Below are positions 7,612 through 16,411 of a stretch of 28,168 bases of DNA, piece after piece (the stretch's first letter is position 1; each line of letters opens with the position of its first letter). The notes under the pieces were generated by a model. The model was not told where the DNA came from. It searched no databases and was given only the letters and a program-made list of their open reading frames with translations. Source of the DNA: JAMIFV01 sp035906055 (GTDB lineage: Bacteria > Pseudomonadota > Alphaproteobacteria > Rickettsiales > JABCZZ01); assembly GCA_035906055.1 (NCBI GenBank), contig JAMIFV010000027.1:1-28168 (forward strand), read 5' to 3'. A program made the position numbers and the translations under genes.

Positions 7612-8505
7612 ATGATGCCCCTTGAATATGCGCATGGCGAGAGACAGTATCATACCGCTACGCAAAAATTTAATTTAGCACTTGCTGAACTGAACAAAGA
7701 AGTAGTGCCTAAACTGGATACGCTTATTGGAACCCTGAAAGAGTATAAATCTATGCTTTTCAATGTTACCCAGCCTAACATTTCAATGCAAGTAGATATG
7801 TTGGTCACAATAGCCACCGCGGCTTTTGATAAAGCGCCGCCTGAAGGAAAATTTACGGCAAGTGGTAATCATCATACAGCGGATACTGTTGTAAAGGATT
7901 ATAACGGTTTAGAGCGCGCAGTAAAAACGTTGGCTTCCGCATTAAAAGAATTACCCTCACCACCTCAAGATAATGGTTTATATCCAACTAAATATGAACC
8001 GCAAAAAGTGATGAATACTAACATTGACCATGTTGTTGCAGGACTTGAAGGCATAAAAAGCGCTTTATTAACAAATAAATCTGCAAAAGCAGGAACCCAC
8101 ATTATAGAAATTAAAACTCTGAGGGATATGATTAATGCAGAGCCTCAAATGACGCCAGCTCATGAAGCCTGTTTTGATAGGGATGTAATACCTAATTTGG
8201 CCGGAAAGCTGACTGCTGTAGGCATACCGAAAACTAACGGCAGAACAGAGTCCTATCAGCTAGAGTGCAGCGCAACTTCTAAAAAGTTGCTCGCTGCAGT
8301 TTCTAAGTGGACGGATTCATTTGAATTGTCGGGCGACTCTAAAACGCAGTTTGATAAAGCGCTGAACACATTGAAAGAGCAATTAGCCGGTGTACAAGAA
8401 GAAAAGTACACTTCTGCCGGTCTCAACGCGAAATGGAGTGATATCCAAATTTCAGCGAATGCAGTATTAGACAAATATTATCCTCCGCTGGGTGCTGCCA
8501 GATGA
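7612..8505 (+). CDS. Unrecognised helical protein, 297 aa, AT-rich gene
   Basis: 297 residues beginning MMPLEYAHGERQYHTATQKF. Not recognised. No signal peptide, membrane span or catalytic motif is visible. The protein is probably mostly alpha-helical and cytoplasmic, with several heptad-like stretches (ALAELNKEVVPKLDTLIGTL at ~24-43, DYNGLERAVKTLASALKELP, FDKALNTLKEQLAGVQEEKY). That pattern fits a coiled-coil or helical-bundle scaffold, but this is inference. AAAGG sits 8-9 nt before the first ATG, supporting the start. Third codon positions are much richer in A/T than in the flanking HAD, rimP and nusA genes, and the upstream gap is also AT-rich. This may reflect transfer or relaxed codon selection. 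It has no operon partner: 86 nt before it and 328 nt after it are non-coding. Confidence 0.7.
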   Translation: MMPLEYAHGERQYHTATQKFNLALAELNKEVVPKLDTLIGTLKEYKSMLFNVTQPNISMQVDMLVTIATAAFDKAPPEGKFTASGNHHTADTVVKDYNGLERAVKTLASALKELPSPPQDNGLYPTKYEPQKVMNTNIDHVVAGLEGIKSALLTNKSAKAGTHIIEIKTLRDMINAEPQMTPAHEACFDRDVIPNLAGKLTAVGIPKTNGRTESYQLECSATSKKLLAAVSKWTDSFELSGDSKTQFDKALNTLKEQLAGVQEEKYTSAGLNAKWSDIQISANAVLDKYYPPLGAAR

Positions 8506-8726
8506 AAGCAATAGGTGTAGCCATTTAGGCAACTTGCCAAATTTTGAAGATATTAAAGACAGAAAGTGGCCTTAAAGAAGGCACCGCAAAACCGCAAATA
8601 AGATATGCTTAAGAGTTTATGAATAGGTGCATCCCCTCTCACTTTAAAGGTCGTTCCTGCGGCTGGGAACACAAAAGCCCTTATTGCCCGGTTTCAGAAG
8701 AAAGACGCGCAGTTGCATAAAAACGC
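8506..8726. other. Non-coding region upstream of the rimP promoter
   Basis: Together with the promoter and leader this forms a gene-free stretch of 328 nt. I looked for a tRNA, because metY precedes rimP in some bacteria, and found none. A small GTTCC/GGAAC stem near 8653-8670 is the only structure noticed. A short frame fused in front of rimP crosses this area but is unlikely to be translated. Confidence 0.5.
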
Positions 8727-8756
8727 TTGAATTCGCCCAAAATAGGGCTATATATA
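8727..8756 (+). promoter_or_regulatory. Probable sigma-70 promoter for rimP-nusA-infB
   Basis: TTGAAT at 8727-8732 is followed after 16 nt by TATATA at 8749-8754 (the TA-run also allows 18-nt spacing). Transcription would begin near 8762, a few bases before a terminator-like hairpin and about 70 nt before the rimP ATG. This is the best promoter match in the 328-nt gap. Confidence 0.5.
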
Positions 8757-8767
8757 GTCGCATTGAA

Positions 8768-8792
8768 GGTGGGCCGCTTGCCCGCCTTTTTT
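8768..8792 (+). terminator. Terminator-like hairpin in the rimP leader
   Basis: GGTGGGC (8768-8774) pairs with GCCCGCC (8780-8786) across a 5-nt loop with one G-U pair, followed by six T (8787-8792). By form it is an intrinsic terminator. It lies downstream of the predicted promoter and upstream of rimP, so it is either an attenuator for the rimP-nusA-infB transcript or the end of a different, upstream transcript. Confidence 0.55.
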
Positions 8793-8801
8793 GTTACCCT
8801 G

Positions 8802-8825
8802 TGCAATACCCTTTGCAATACCCTG
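8802..8825 (+). repeat. 12-bp tandem duplication just before rimP
   Basis: TGCAATACCCTT is followed directly by TGCAATACCCTG, and a partial earlier unit (TTACCCTG) precedes them. The repeat ends 8 nt before the rimP ATG, where a ribosome-binding site would be expected but no clear one is seen. Confidence 0.6.
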
Positions 8826-8833
8826 CGGAATCT

Positions 8834-9319
8834 ATGGAATACACATTACAGGAACGCGTCGCCGGTATTATCGAACCCTCCCTCACGGGCATGGGCTATA
8901 CGCTTGTGCAGGTGAAGCTGACGGACGGCAACCGCCGTACGCTGCAGATCATGGCGGAGCGTGCCGACAGCAAAAACATGACGGTGGATGATTGCGCCGC
9001 CATAAGCCATCAGGTGTCGGCGCTGCTGGACGTGGAAGACCCCATCAAAGGTGCCTACACGCTTGAGGTTAGCTCTCCGGGCATCGACCGTCCGCTTATC
9101 AGGCGCGCCGATTTCGAGCGCTATGTGAGCTATGAGGCTAAGGTGGAAACCAGGCTGCCGCTGAATGGCCGTAAGCGCTTCAAGGGAGTTATTTCAGCCG
9201 TTGAAGGTGACGACGTGCTTATCAAAATGCCGGAAGGGGATACGCCGCGCATCTCATTAGAGAATATCCACTCGGCAAAGTTGCTGCTGACGGATCGTTT
9301 AATCAAGGAACACGCATAA
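8834..9319 (+). CDS. rimP: Ribosome maturation factor RimP
   Basis: 161 residues from the ATG at 8834. RimP helps assemble the 30S subunit, mainly the S12/central pseudoknot region. Visible family marks: MEYTLQERVAGIIEPSLTGM at the N terminus, then GYTLVQVKL and LEVSSPGIDRPLIRRADFERY (~77-97), the most conserved RimP motif, and a C-terminal SH3-like domain (FKGVISAVEGDDVLIKMPEG, ~115-134). The frame remains open 50 codons upstream to 8684, but that extension crosses the predicted promoter and hairpin and is not family-like, so I use the internal ATG. It is first in a run with nusA (21 nt gap) and infB. Confidence 0.93.
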   Translation: MEYTLQERVAGIIEPSLTGMGYTLVQVKLTDGNRRTLQIMAERADSKNMTVDDCAAISHQVSALLDVEDPIKGAYTLEVSSPGIDRPLIRRADFERYVSYEAKVETRLPLNGRKRFKGVISAVEGDDVLIKMPEGDTPRISLENIHSAKLLLTDRLIKEHA

Positions 9320-9340
9320 TCAAACATAAGGATGACGACT

Positions 9341-10846
9341 ATGGCTATGGCACTTGCAACCACTGGTAACACCGAGATCCTGCAGATCGCAGACGCGGTT
9401 GCACGCGAAAAGGGTATTGGCCGCGAACAGGTGATCGAAGCGCTTGAGAATGCCATTCAGGTTGCTGGCCGCCGCAAATACGGCCATGAGCATAACATCA
9501 AGGCTGATATCGACCGCAAGTCCGGTGAGATCCGCCTTTACAAGGTTACCGACGTGGTGGAAACCATCGAGAACGAAATCACCCAGATTACGCTGGCTGA
9601 TGCCAAGAAGCGCGATAAAGCGCTTGAAATCGGAGACTCCATCAAGGAAGCGCTGCCGCCTATCGACTTTGGCCGCATCGCCGCGCAAACCGCCAAGCAG
9701 GTTATAGTGCAGAAGGTGCGTGACGCTGAACGCGACAAGCAGTTCGACGAATACAAAGACCGCGCAGGCGAAATCGTCAGCGGCACCGTCAAGCGTGTGG
9801 AATACGGCAACATCACCGTGGATTTCGGCCGCACTGAAGGCTACCTGCGCCGCGACGAGCTCATACCGAGGGAAGCGTTCCGTCAGGGCGACCGCATCCG
9901 CGCGTACATCTATGACGTGCGCCGCGAAAAGACCGGCCCGCAGATTTTTCTCTCCCGTACCCGTCCCGAATTCATGGCGAAGCTTTTCGCTCAGGAAGTG
10001 CCGGAAATCTATGACGGCATCATCGAGATCAAAGCCGTTGCCCGCGATCCCGGCAGCCGCGCCAAGATCGCCGTATATTCCCGCGACAGCAACGTGAACC
10101 CCGTTCTCTCCTGCGTAGGCGTGCGCGGCGCACGCGTGCAGGCTGTAGTGGGCGAGTTGCAGGGCGAAAAGGTAGACATCATCGAATGGTCGCAGGACCC
10201 CGCAACCTTCGTAGTCAACGCGCTTTCCTCCGCTGAAGTGAGCAAAGTAGTTCTTGATGAGAACAAAGAACGCATCGAGGTAGTGGTGCCCGACGACCAG
10301 CTCAGCCTCGCTATCGGCCGCCGTGGCCAGAACGTTCGCCTCGCTTCGCAGCTCGTCGGCTGGGATATTGACATTCTTACTGAAGAAACCGAATCGGCGC
10401 GCCGTCAGGAAGAATTCAACACGCTTTCCAGCCTGTTTGCCAATGCCCTCAATGTTGAGGAAGTTATCGCACACCTGCTGGTGACTGAAGGCTTCACCAC
10501 TGTAGAAGAAGTGGCCTACGTGCCGCTGGACGATCTCGTTAACATCGAAGGCTTCGACGAAAACCTTGCTTCCGAACTGCGTGCACGCGCACGCGACTGG
10601 CTGGAAGCGCAGAAGCGCGCAATTGACGAAAAGCTTGGCGAGCTGGGTATGGAGCAGTCCCTGCTGGACCTCGGTTTTGCAGGTGAAGTGCTGCTGAAGC
10701 TCGGCGAAAACAAGATACTCAAGCTGGATGACTTCGCAGACCTTTCCCGCGAGGAGTTCCAGGAAATGGTGCCGGATTCGCGTTTGTCAGCCGAAGAGAT
10801 CGATAGTATGATCATGAAGGCGCGCGAACACTGGTTTAAAGAATAG
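9341..10846 (+). CDS. nusA: Transcription termination/antitermination factor NusA
   Basis: 501 residues from the ATG at 9341. An AAGG 9 nt upstream favours this over the ATG at 9332. NusA binds RNA polymerase and nascent RNA and modulates pausing, termination and antitermination. Domains in order: N-terminal RNAP-binding domain (1-~135), S1 domain (~143-207, VSGTVKRVEYGNITVDFG), KH1 (~210-280) and KH2 with IGRRGQNVRLASQLVGWDID near 325-344. A C-terminal pair of helix-hairpin-helix/AR repeats follows (~365-500, DDLVNIEGFDENLASELRAR and LLDLGFAGEVLLKLGENK). Downstream, ylxR, often found between nusA and infB, is missing, and its place is taken by a heptad repeat array. The leader hairpin upstream of rimP is a candidate autoregulatory target. 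Confidence 0.97.
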   Translation: MAMALATTGNTEILQIADAVAREKGIGREQVIEALENAIQVAGRRKYGHEHNIKADIDRKSGEIRLYKVTDVVETIENEITQITLADAKKRDKALEIGDSIKEALPPIDFGRIAAQTAKQVIVQKVRDAERDKQFDEYKDRAGEIVSGTVKRVEYGNITVDFGRTEGYLRRDELIPREAFRQGDRIRAYIYDVRREKTGPQIFLSRTRPEFMAKLFAQEVPEIYDGIIEIKAVARDPGSRAKIAVYSRDSNVNPVLSCVGVRGARVQAVVGELQGEKVDIIEWSQDPATFVVNALSSAEVSKVVLDENKERIEVVVPDDQLSLAIGRRGQNVRLASQLVGWDIDILTEETESARRQEEFNTLSSLFANALNVEEVIAHLLVTEGFTTVEEVAYVPLDDLVNIEGFDENLASELRARARDWLEAQKRAIDEKLGELGMEQSLLDLGFAGEVLLKLGENKILKLDDFADLSREEFQEMVPDSRLSAEEIDSMIMKAREHWFKE

Positions 10847-10847
10847 C

Positions 10848-10903
10848 AACTCGTAATTCGTACTCGGTACCCGGTTAACCGAGTACGTCAAACCGAGTAC
10901 GAC
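10848..10903. repeat. 7-nt-periodic inverted array in the nusA-infB spacer
   Basis: Starting one base after the nusA stop, the spacer divides into eight consecutive 7-mers: AACTCGT, AATTCGT, ACTCGGT, ACCCGGT, then TAACCGA, GTACGTC, AAACCGA, GTACGAC. The second half is a 14-nt unit repeated twice (12 of 14 identical) and is the reverse-complement sense of the first half. CGTACTCGGT (10859-10868) can pair perfectly with ACCGAGTACG at either 10878-10887 or 10892-10901, giving two mutually exclusive 10-bp hairpins. Confidence 0.7.
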
Positions 10904-10918
10904 TAAAGAAAGAATCGA

Positions 10919-13474
<2,556 letters not shown>

Positions 13475-13490
13475 ACGCCGCCAGCAAATA

Positions 13491-13526
13491 AAAGCCTGCC
13501 ACTCGCACAGAATGGCAGGCTTTTTT
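13491..13526 (+). terminator. Intrinsic terminator after infB
   Basis: AAGCCTGCCA pairs with TGGCAGGCTT around an 11-nt loop and ends in a run of six T at 13521-13526. It lies 17 nt after the infB stop. On the minus strand the stem is followed by TTTTATTT, so it may also serve the convergent receiver-domain gene. Confidence 0.85.
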
Positions 13527-13579
13527 AATTGCGGCAATTAACGGGATCTTCCGCCTTTATCATTGGGGGCACGCAGGCC

Positions 13580-14092
13580 CTAAATGGGAGGGCCGTCTGC
13601 ATCGCCGGAAGGCGTAATGCCGCCCAGTCCTTGCGACTGCCCGGCTTCACTGGCGATAAACTTCCGGATCTCGTCAATGGCAAGATTTTTATTGATCACC
13701 TGGGTTTTGGCCCCTAATTGCATGGGCGCAGTATCGGTAAGGGCAGGGGGAGGCACACCTTCCAGAGTTGCCAGATCATCAATATTCTTCTGGCTGAGCG
13801 TGCTGCTGTTGAGCTGGATAGGTGTATCCTTATCATTCCGTGTTTTACGGATGTGCTCAATCAGGGAAATGCCCTGATCCTCTATAAAAGCGCCGCCTTG
13901 GACAGCTGGGAAGGCTTTATCGGTAATAACCGCGGCAATATTGCCTTTTGCAAGAGCTTCCTTAGCTGCCTCCAGATTATCTGCCAGTAGTACTTTATGG
14001 CCGGTATTGGCCTTTTTTACCGCCTCCACATGGGTGATCTGTTCAACCAAGCTGTCTTCTACAACAAGAATAGTATCTTTAATGCCGGTCAC
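13580..14092 (-). CDS. Stand-alone response-regulator receiver-domain protein (atypical)
   Basis: 170 residues starting at a GTG (14092) preceded by AGAGGA at about 5-nt spacing. The N-terminal ~145 residues resemble a CheY-like receiver: ILVVEDS with acidic pair E12/D13, AAVITDKAFP with candidate phospho-acceptor Asp58 at a strand end, IQLNSST with Ser96/97 in the switch position, and VINKN with Lys135. No output domain follows, only a Gly/Ser/Pro-rich tail. Two things are atypical: an inserted GGAFIEDQG after strand 3, and a long segment (~100-130, GVPPPALTDTAPMQ) between the Ser and Lys positions. It may be a phospho-signal protein or a degenerate one; the sequence cannot settle this. No histidine kinase lies in the window. 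It is convergent with infB and divergent from rbfA. Confidence 0.72.
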   Translation of the reverse strand: MTGIKDTILVVEDSLVEQITHVEAVKKANTGHKVLLADNLEAAKEALAKGNIAAVITDKAFPAVQGGAFIEDQGISLIEHIRKTRNDKDTPIQLNSSTLSQKNIDDLATLEGVPPPALTDTAPMQLGAKTQVINKNLAIDEIRKFIASEAGQSQGLGGITPSGDADGPPI

Positions 14093-14126
14093 AAAGTCCT
14101 CTTTATCTATAAAATGCTGGCAATTA

Positions 14127-14135
14127 TGCTATAAT
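14127..14135 (+). promoter_or_regulatory. Extended -10 promoter for rbfA-truB-rpsO
   Basis: TGCTATAAT is a perfect TGn-TATAAT extended -10 box. Transcription would start near 14142, leaving a leader of about 80 nt before rbfA. No good -35 is seen, as is common with extended -10 promoters. It explains how rbfA is expressed despite the strong terminator after infB. Confidence 0.6.
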
Positions 14136-14181
14136 TGGGCATTGTATACCAATAGATTTTGGTGACAATTGCGTGACAATC

Positions 14182-14200
14182 CCTTCGGGTTACCCGAAGG
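14182..14200 (+). promoter_or_regulatory. Leader hairpin before rbfA
   Basis: CCTTCGGGT and ACCCGAAGG form a perfect inverted repeat around one central base, so a 7-bp stem with a 5-nt loop is likely in RNA. There is no following T-run, so it is not a terminator. It ends 21 nt before the rbfA ATG. Just upstream TGACAAT occurs twice (14163-14169 and 14174-14180). Confidence 0.45.
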
Positions 14201-14221
14201 CACGCGAAAGGGTAAGTGGTT

Positions 14222-14602
14222 ATGCAGGTTCAGAAACAAGGACAACGTCAATTAAGGGTGGGTGAAGAGATCCGCCATGTGCTGGCAGGCGTATTCATGC
14301 GTGGCGAGTGCTATGACCCTATCATCAGCGGGGCTTCCATCACTGTGTCTGAAGTGCGTATCAGCCCCGACCTCAAGAACGCCACGGCCTATGTGATGCC
14401 GCTGGGCGGCCTCAACCGCGAGGCCATCATGGACGCGCTGGCGAAAAATGCCTCTATCTTCCGCAAGTTCGTTTCCGATGAAATGAAACTGCGCTATGCG
14501 CCGAGGATACATTTCCGCCTTGATGAATCTTTCGATGAAGCCTACCGCATCGAAAAGCTGCTCAACGCCCCCGAAGTGGCGCGTGATTTAGAAAAGAAGT
14601 AG
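14222..14602 (+). CDS. rbfA: 30S ribosome-binding factor RbfA
   Basis: 126 residues from the ATG at 14222. A GTG two codons upstream is possible, but AAAGGG is better spaced (9 nt) for the ATG. RbfA binds 16S rRNA near helix 1 and aids late 30S maturation and cold adaptation. Family marks: QRQLRVGEEIRHVLAGVFMR at the start, ISPDLKNATAYVMPLGG (~50-66) and APRIHFRLDESFDEAYRIEK (~95-114). Single KH-like fold and normal length. It is first gene after the extended -10 promoter. The spacer to truB begins directly after the stop and is filled by a heptad array. Confidence 0.95.
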   Translation: MQVQKQGQRQLRVGEEIRHVLAGVFMRGECYDPIISGASITVSEVRISPDLKNATAYVMPLGGLNREAIMDALAKNASIFRKFVSDEMKLRYAPRIHFRLDESFDEAYRIEKLLNAPEVARDLEKK

Positions 14603-14665
14603 TTGTTCGTCTTTAGTTGTTAGTTGTTCAAATTACTAACAACGAACAACCAATAACGAACAACG
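14603..14665. repeat. 7-nt-periodic inverted array in the rbfA-truB spacer
   Basis: Directly after the rbfA stop come nine consecutive 7-mers: TTGTTCG, TCTTTAG, TTGTTAG, TTGTTCA, AATTACT, AACAACG, AACAACC, AATAACG, AACAACG. The first four and last four are reverse-complement related. Arms 14603-14628 and 14638-14663 pair at 22 of 26 positions around a 9-nt loop. The array ends 6 nt before the truB ATG, which has no visible Shine-Dalgarno. Confidence 0.75.
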
Positions 14666-14671
14666 GTATAT

Positions 14672-15559
14672 ATGAACCGCCACGGCTTTTTTATCCTTGA
14701 TAAACCTCTTGGCATATCCTCTGCCAAAGCCGTGGGCGAAGTGAAACGCCTCCTCAAATGCAAGAAGATCGGGCATGGGGGCACCCTTGATCCTCTGGCT
14801 TCCGGCGTATTACCGCTTGCCGTCAACGAGGCTACCAAGGCATTCGATTATGTAGCCAGCACCACCAAAGGCTACCGCTTCACAGTCACCTTTGGAGAAG
14901 AGCGCAGCACTGACGATGCCGAAGGCGAGGTGACGAACACCACCACTGAACTGCCCACGCGCAAGGACTTGCTTAATATCATACCTGCGTTTATCGGCCC
15001 CGTGCTGCAGGTGCCGCCGGTCTATTCGGCGCTCAAGATTGGTGGCGAGCGCGCTTATGCACGGGCAAGGGCAGGCGAGCAGGTGACGATGGAAGCAAGG
15101 CTTATCCATATTCATGACCTGGCGCTGCTTGCGGATGCCACGGGTGAGGGGCCGCTTAGGCAGGCAACCTTTGAAGTATCCTGCGGAAAAGGCACGTATG
15201 TGCGCTCGTTGGCGCGGGATATTGCAAGAAAAATCAATAGTCTGGGGTATGTTTCCCATCTGCGCCGCACTGCGGTGGGAAAATTTGGGGAAAGCGACGC
15301 GATTTCACTGGATAAATTGGCTGATATTGTGCATAGTGGCGCGCTTTCAAAAGCATGGATTCCTCTTGAATTGGCGCTGGACGACATCCCGGCAATCAGG
15401 TTGGAACCGCAGCAAGCCCTCAGGATCAGGCAAGGTCAGTCCATCCCTGTGCAGGCAGGCGACGGAAAATATCTTGTCCTTGATGCTGGTGCAGCCCTGG
15501 CGTTAGGCAGGGTAGAAAACGGCAGGCTGTATTCCATGCGCGTATTTAATATTAACTAA
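14672..15559 (+). CDS. truB: tRNA pseudouridine-55 synthase TruB
   Basis: 295 residues. It converts U55 in the T-loop of tRNAs to pseudouridine. The N-terminal block HGFFILDKPLGISSAKAVGE is typical, and the catalytic motif GHGGTLDPLASGVLPLAV contains nucleophile Asp40. Further conserved pieces are KGYRFTVTFGEERSTDDAEG (~68-87), QVPPVYSALKIGGERAYARA (~111-130) and SCGKGTYVRSLARDI (~169-183). A small PUA-like C-terminal domain completes it (~240-295, EPQQALRIRQGQSIPVQAGD). It starts just after the heptad array without a clear ribosome-binding site and is followed by rpsO after 12 nt. Confidence 0.96.
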   Translation: MNRHGFFILDKPLGISSAKAVGEVKRLLKCKKIGHGGTLDPLASGVLPLAVNEATKAFDYVASTTKGYRFTVTFGEERSTDDAEGEVTNTTTELPTRKDLLNIIPAFIGPVLQVPPVYSALKIGGERAYARARAGEQVTMEARLIHIHDLALLADATGEGPLRQATFEVSCGKGTYVRSLARDIARKINSLGYVSHLRRTAVGKFGESDAISLDKLADIVHSGALSKAWIPLELALDDIPAIRLEPQQALRIRQGQSIPVQAGDGKYLVLDAGAALALGRVENGRLYSMRVFNIN

Positions 15560-15571
15560 TGGAGTTTACCG

Positions 15572-15841
15572 ATGTCGATCGAAGCAAAAAAGAAGACGAA
15601 GATCATTAAAGATAACGCTGTCACCAAGACAGACACTGGTTCGCCCGAAGTGCAGATCGCACTGATCACCGAGCGCCTGAGCCAGCTGGCAAAACATTTT
15701 GAGAGCCATAAGAAGGATCATCATTCCCGCCGTGGTCTGCTCATCCTTGTAGGCCGCCGCAAGCGCCTGCTTGAATACCTCAAGAACAAGGACATGGACC
15801 GCTACGCGGCTATCATTAAGAAACTCGGTCTCAGGAAGTAA
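15572..15841 (+). CDS. rpsO: Ribosomal protein S15
   Basis: 89 residues, the exact usual length of bacterial uS15. It binds the 16S central domain early in 30S assembly. Recognisable stretches: DTGSPEVQIALITERLSQLA (~18-37), HKKDHHSRRGLLILVGRRKR (~46-65) and LLEYLKNKDMDRYAAIIKKL. GGAG precedes the ATG at 7-nt spacing. It is the last gene of rbfA-truB-rpsO, closed by a strong terminator. pnp, which commonly follows rpsO and is processed together with it, is not here. Confidence 0.98.
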   Translation: MSIEAKKKTKIIKDNAVTKTDTGSPEVQIALITERLSQLAKHFESHKKDHHSRRGLLILVGRRKRLLEYLKNKDMDRYAAIIKKLGLRK

Positions 15842-15868
15842 TTTTTTCTTCACTAAAATTAAAGAGAG

Positions 15869-15896
15869 GCGCCGGAAATCTCCGGCGCTTTTTTTT
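15869..15896 (+). terminator. Intrinsic terminator after rpsO
   Basis: GCGCCGGA (15869-15876) pairs perfectly with TCCGGCGC (15881-15888) over a 4-nt loop and is followed by eight T (15889-15896). It lies 27 nt after the rpsO stop and separates the translation operon from the envelope cluster. Confidence 0.93.
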
Positions 15897-15918
15897 ATGT
15901 CAGTGATAGGGTATAGTC

Positions 15919-16356
15919 ATGCGCATGAAAAAGAAAATACTCGCATGGTTCATCTGCCTCATGCTTCCGGCAAGCGTTGCACAGGCAATAGGCTATGCCA
16001 CTCCCGGACAATTCATCGGTTATAAAACGCTCGTCACGTTCTGGAACGATGATTGCAGCCAGTGTGCGCGGCAGTTGCCCATAATGATTCAGGTGGCGAA
16101 GTATAATCCTGATGCGAAATTCTATTATATTTTCCTCGGCGATTACATGAGCAGCGAGAATCTGGCACGCGGGGCGCTGCCGTCAAACCTGCTGATATTC
16201 AATGTGTCGGAAGCGGCAACAACGTTGCGCTCTTTCGGCGCTACGGCGGATATGCTGCCTTTCAGCGCTGTTCTGCGTAATGACGGAACCATCTGCCGCT
16301 CGCGCGCTGGGGTGCAGGGTGTCAGCACGCTGGAAGACTGGATGGAAAAATGTTAG
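15919..16356 (+). CDS. Periplasmic thioredoxin-like protein with CxxC
   Basis: 145 residues. The N terminus MRMKKKILAWFICLMLPASV with AQA at ~21-23 is a Sec signal peptide. The mature domain reads as a short thioredoxin fold: strand YKTLVTFWNDDCSQCARQLP with a C46-S-Q-C49 redox pair, then strand KFYYIFLGD (~67-75) and MLPFSAVLRNDG with the cis-Pro candidate Pro114. This resembles TlpA/ResA-type thiol-disulfide oxidoreductases of the periplasm, but it is minimal and the exact family is not certain. Two more cysteines lie near the C terminus (CRSRAG and the final Cys). AGGG lies 7 nt before the ATG. mltB begins 55 nt later, so a role near the envelope enzymes is plausible but unproven. Confidence 0.78.
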   Translation: MRMKKKILAWFICLMLPASVAQAIGYATPGQFIGYKTLVTFWNDDCSQCARQLPIMIQVAKYNPDAKFYYIFLGDYMSSENLARGALPSNLLIFNVSEAATTLRSFGATADMLPFSAVLRNDGTICRSRAGVQGVSTLEDWMEKC

Positions 16357-16411
16357 GCCTAATCAACAAAATGGCGTATATCAGACGCTATATACAGGGA
16401 GAAAATAAAGC

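Noticed and set aside
8684..8833. 50-residue N-terminal extension of RimP
   Set aside because: It covers the predicted promoter, terminator hairpin and tandem repeat and does not resemble RimP; the ATG at 8834 gives the normal protein.
9320..10474. 384-codon open frame on the minus strand
   Set aside because: Entirely antisense to nusA, which has clear S1, KH and AR domains; the reverse frame has no recognisable protein.
10848..10903. CRISPR-like array
   Set aside because: Repeats are 7-14 nt without unique spacers and change orientation midway; no cas gene is present.
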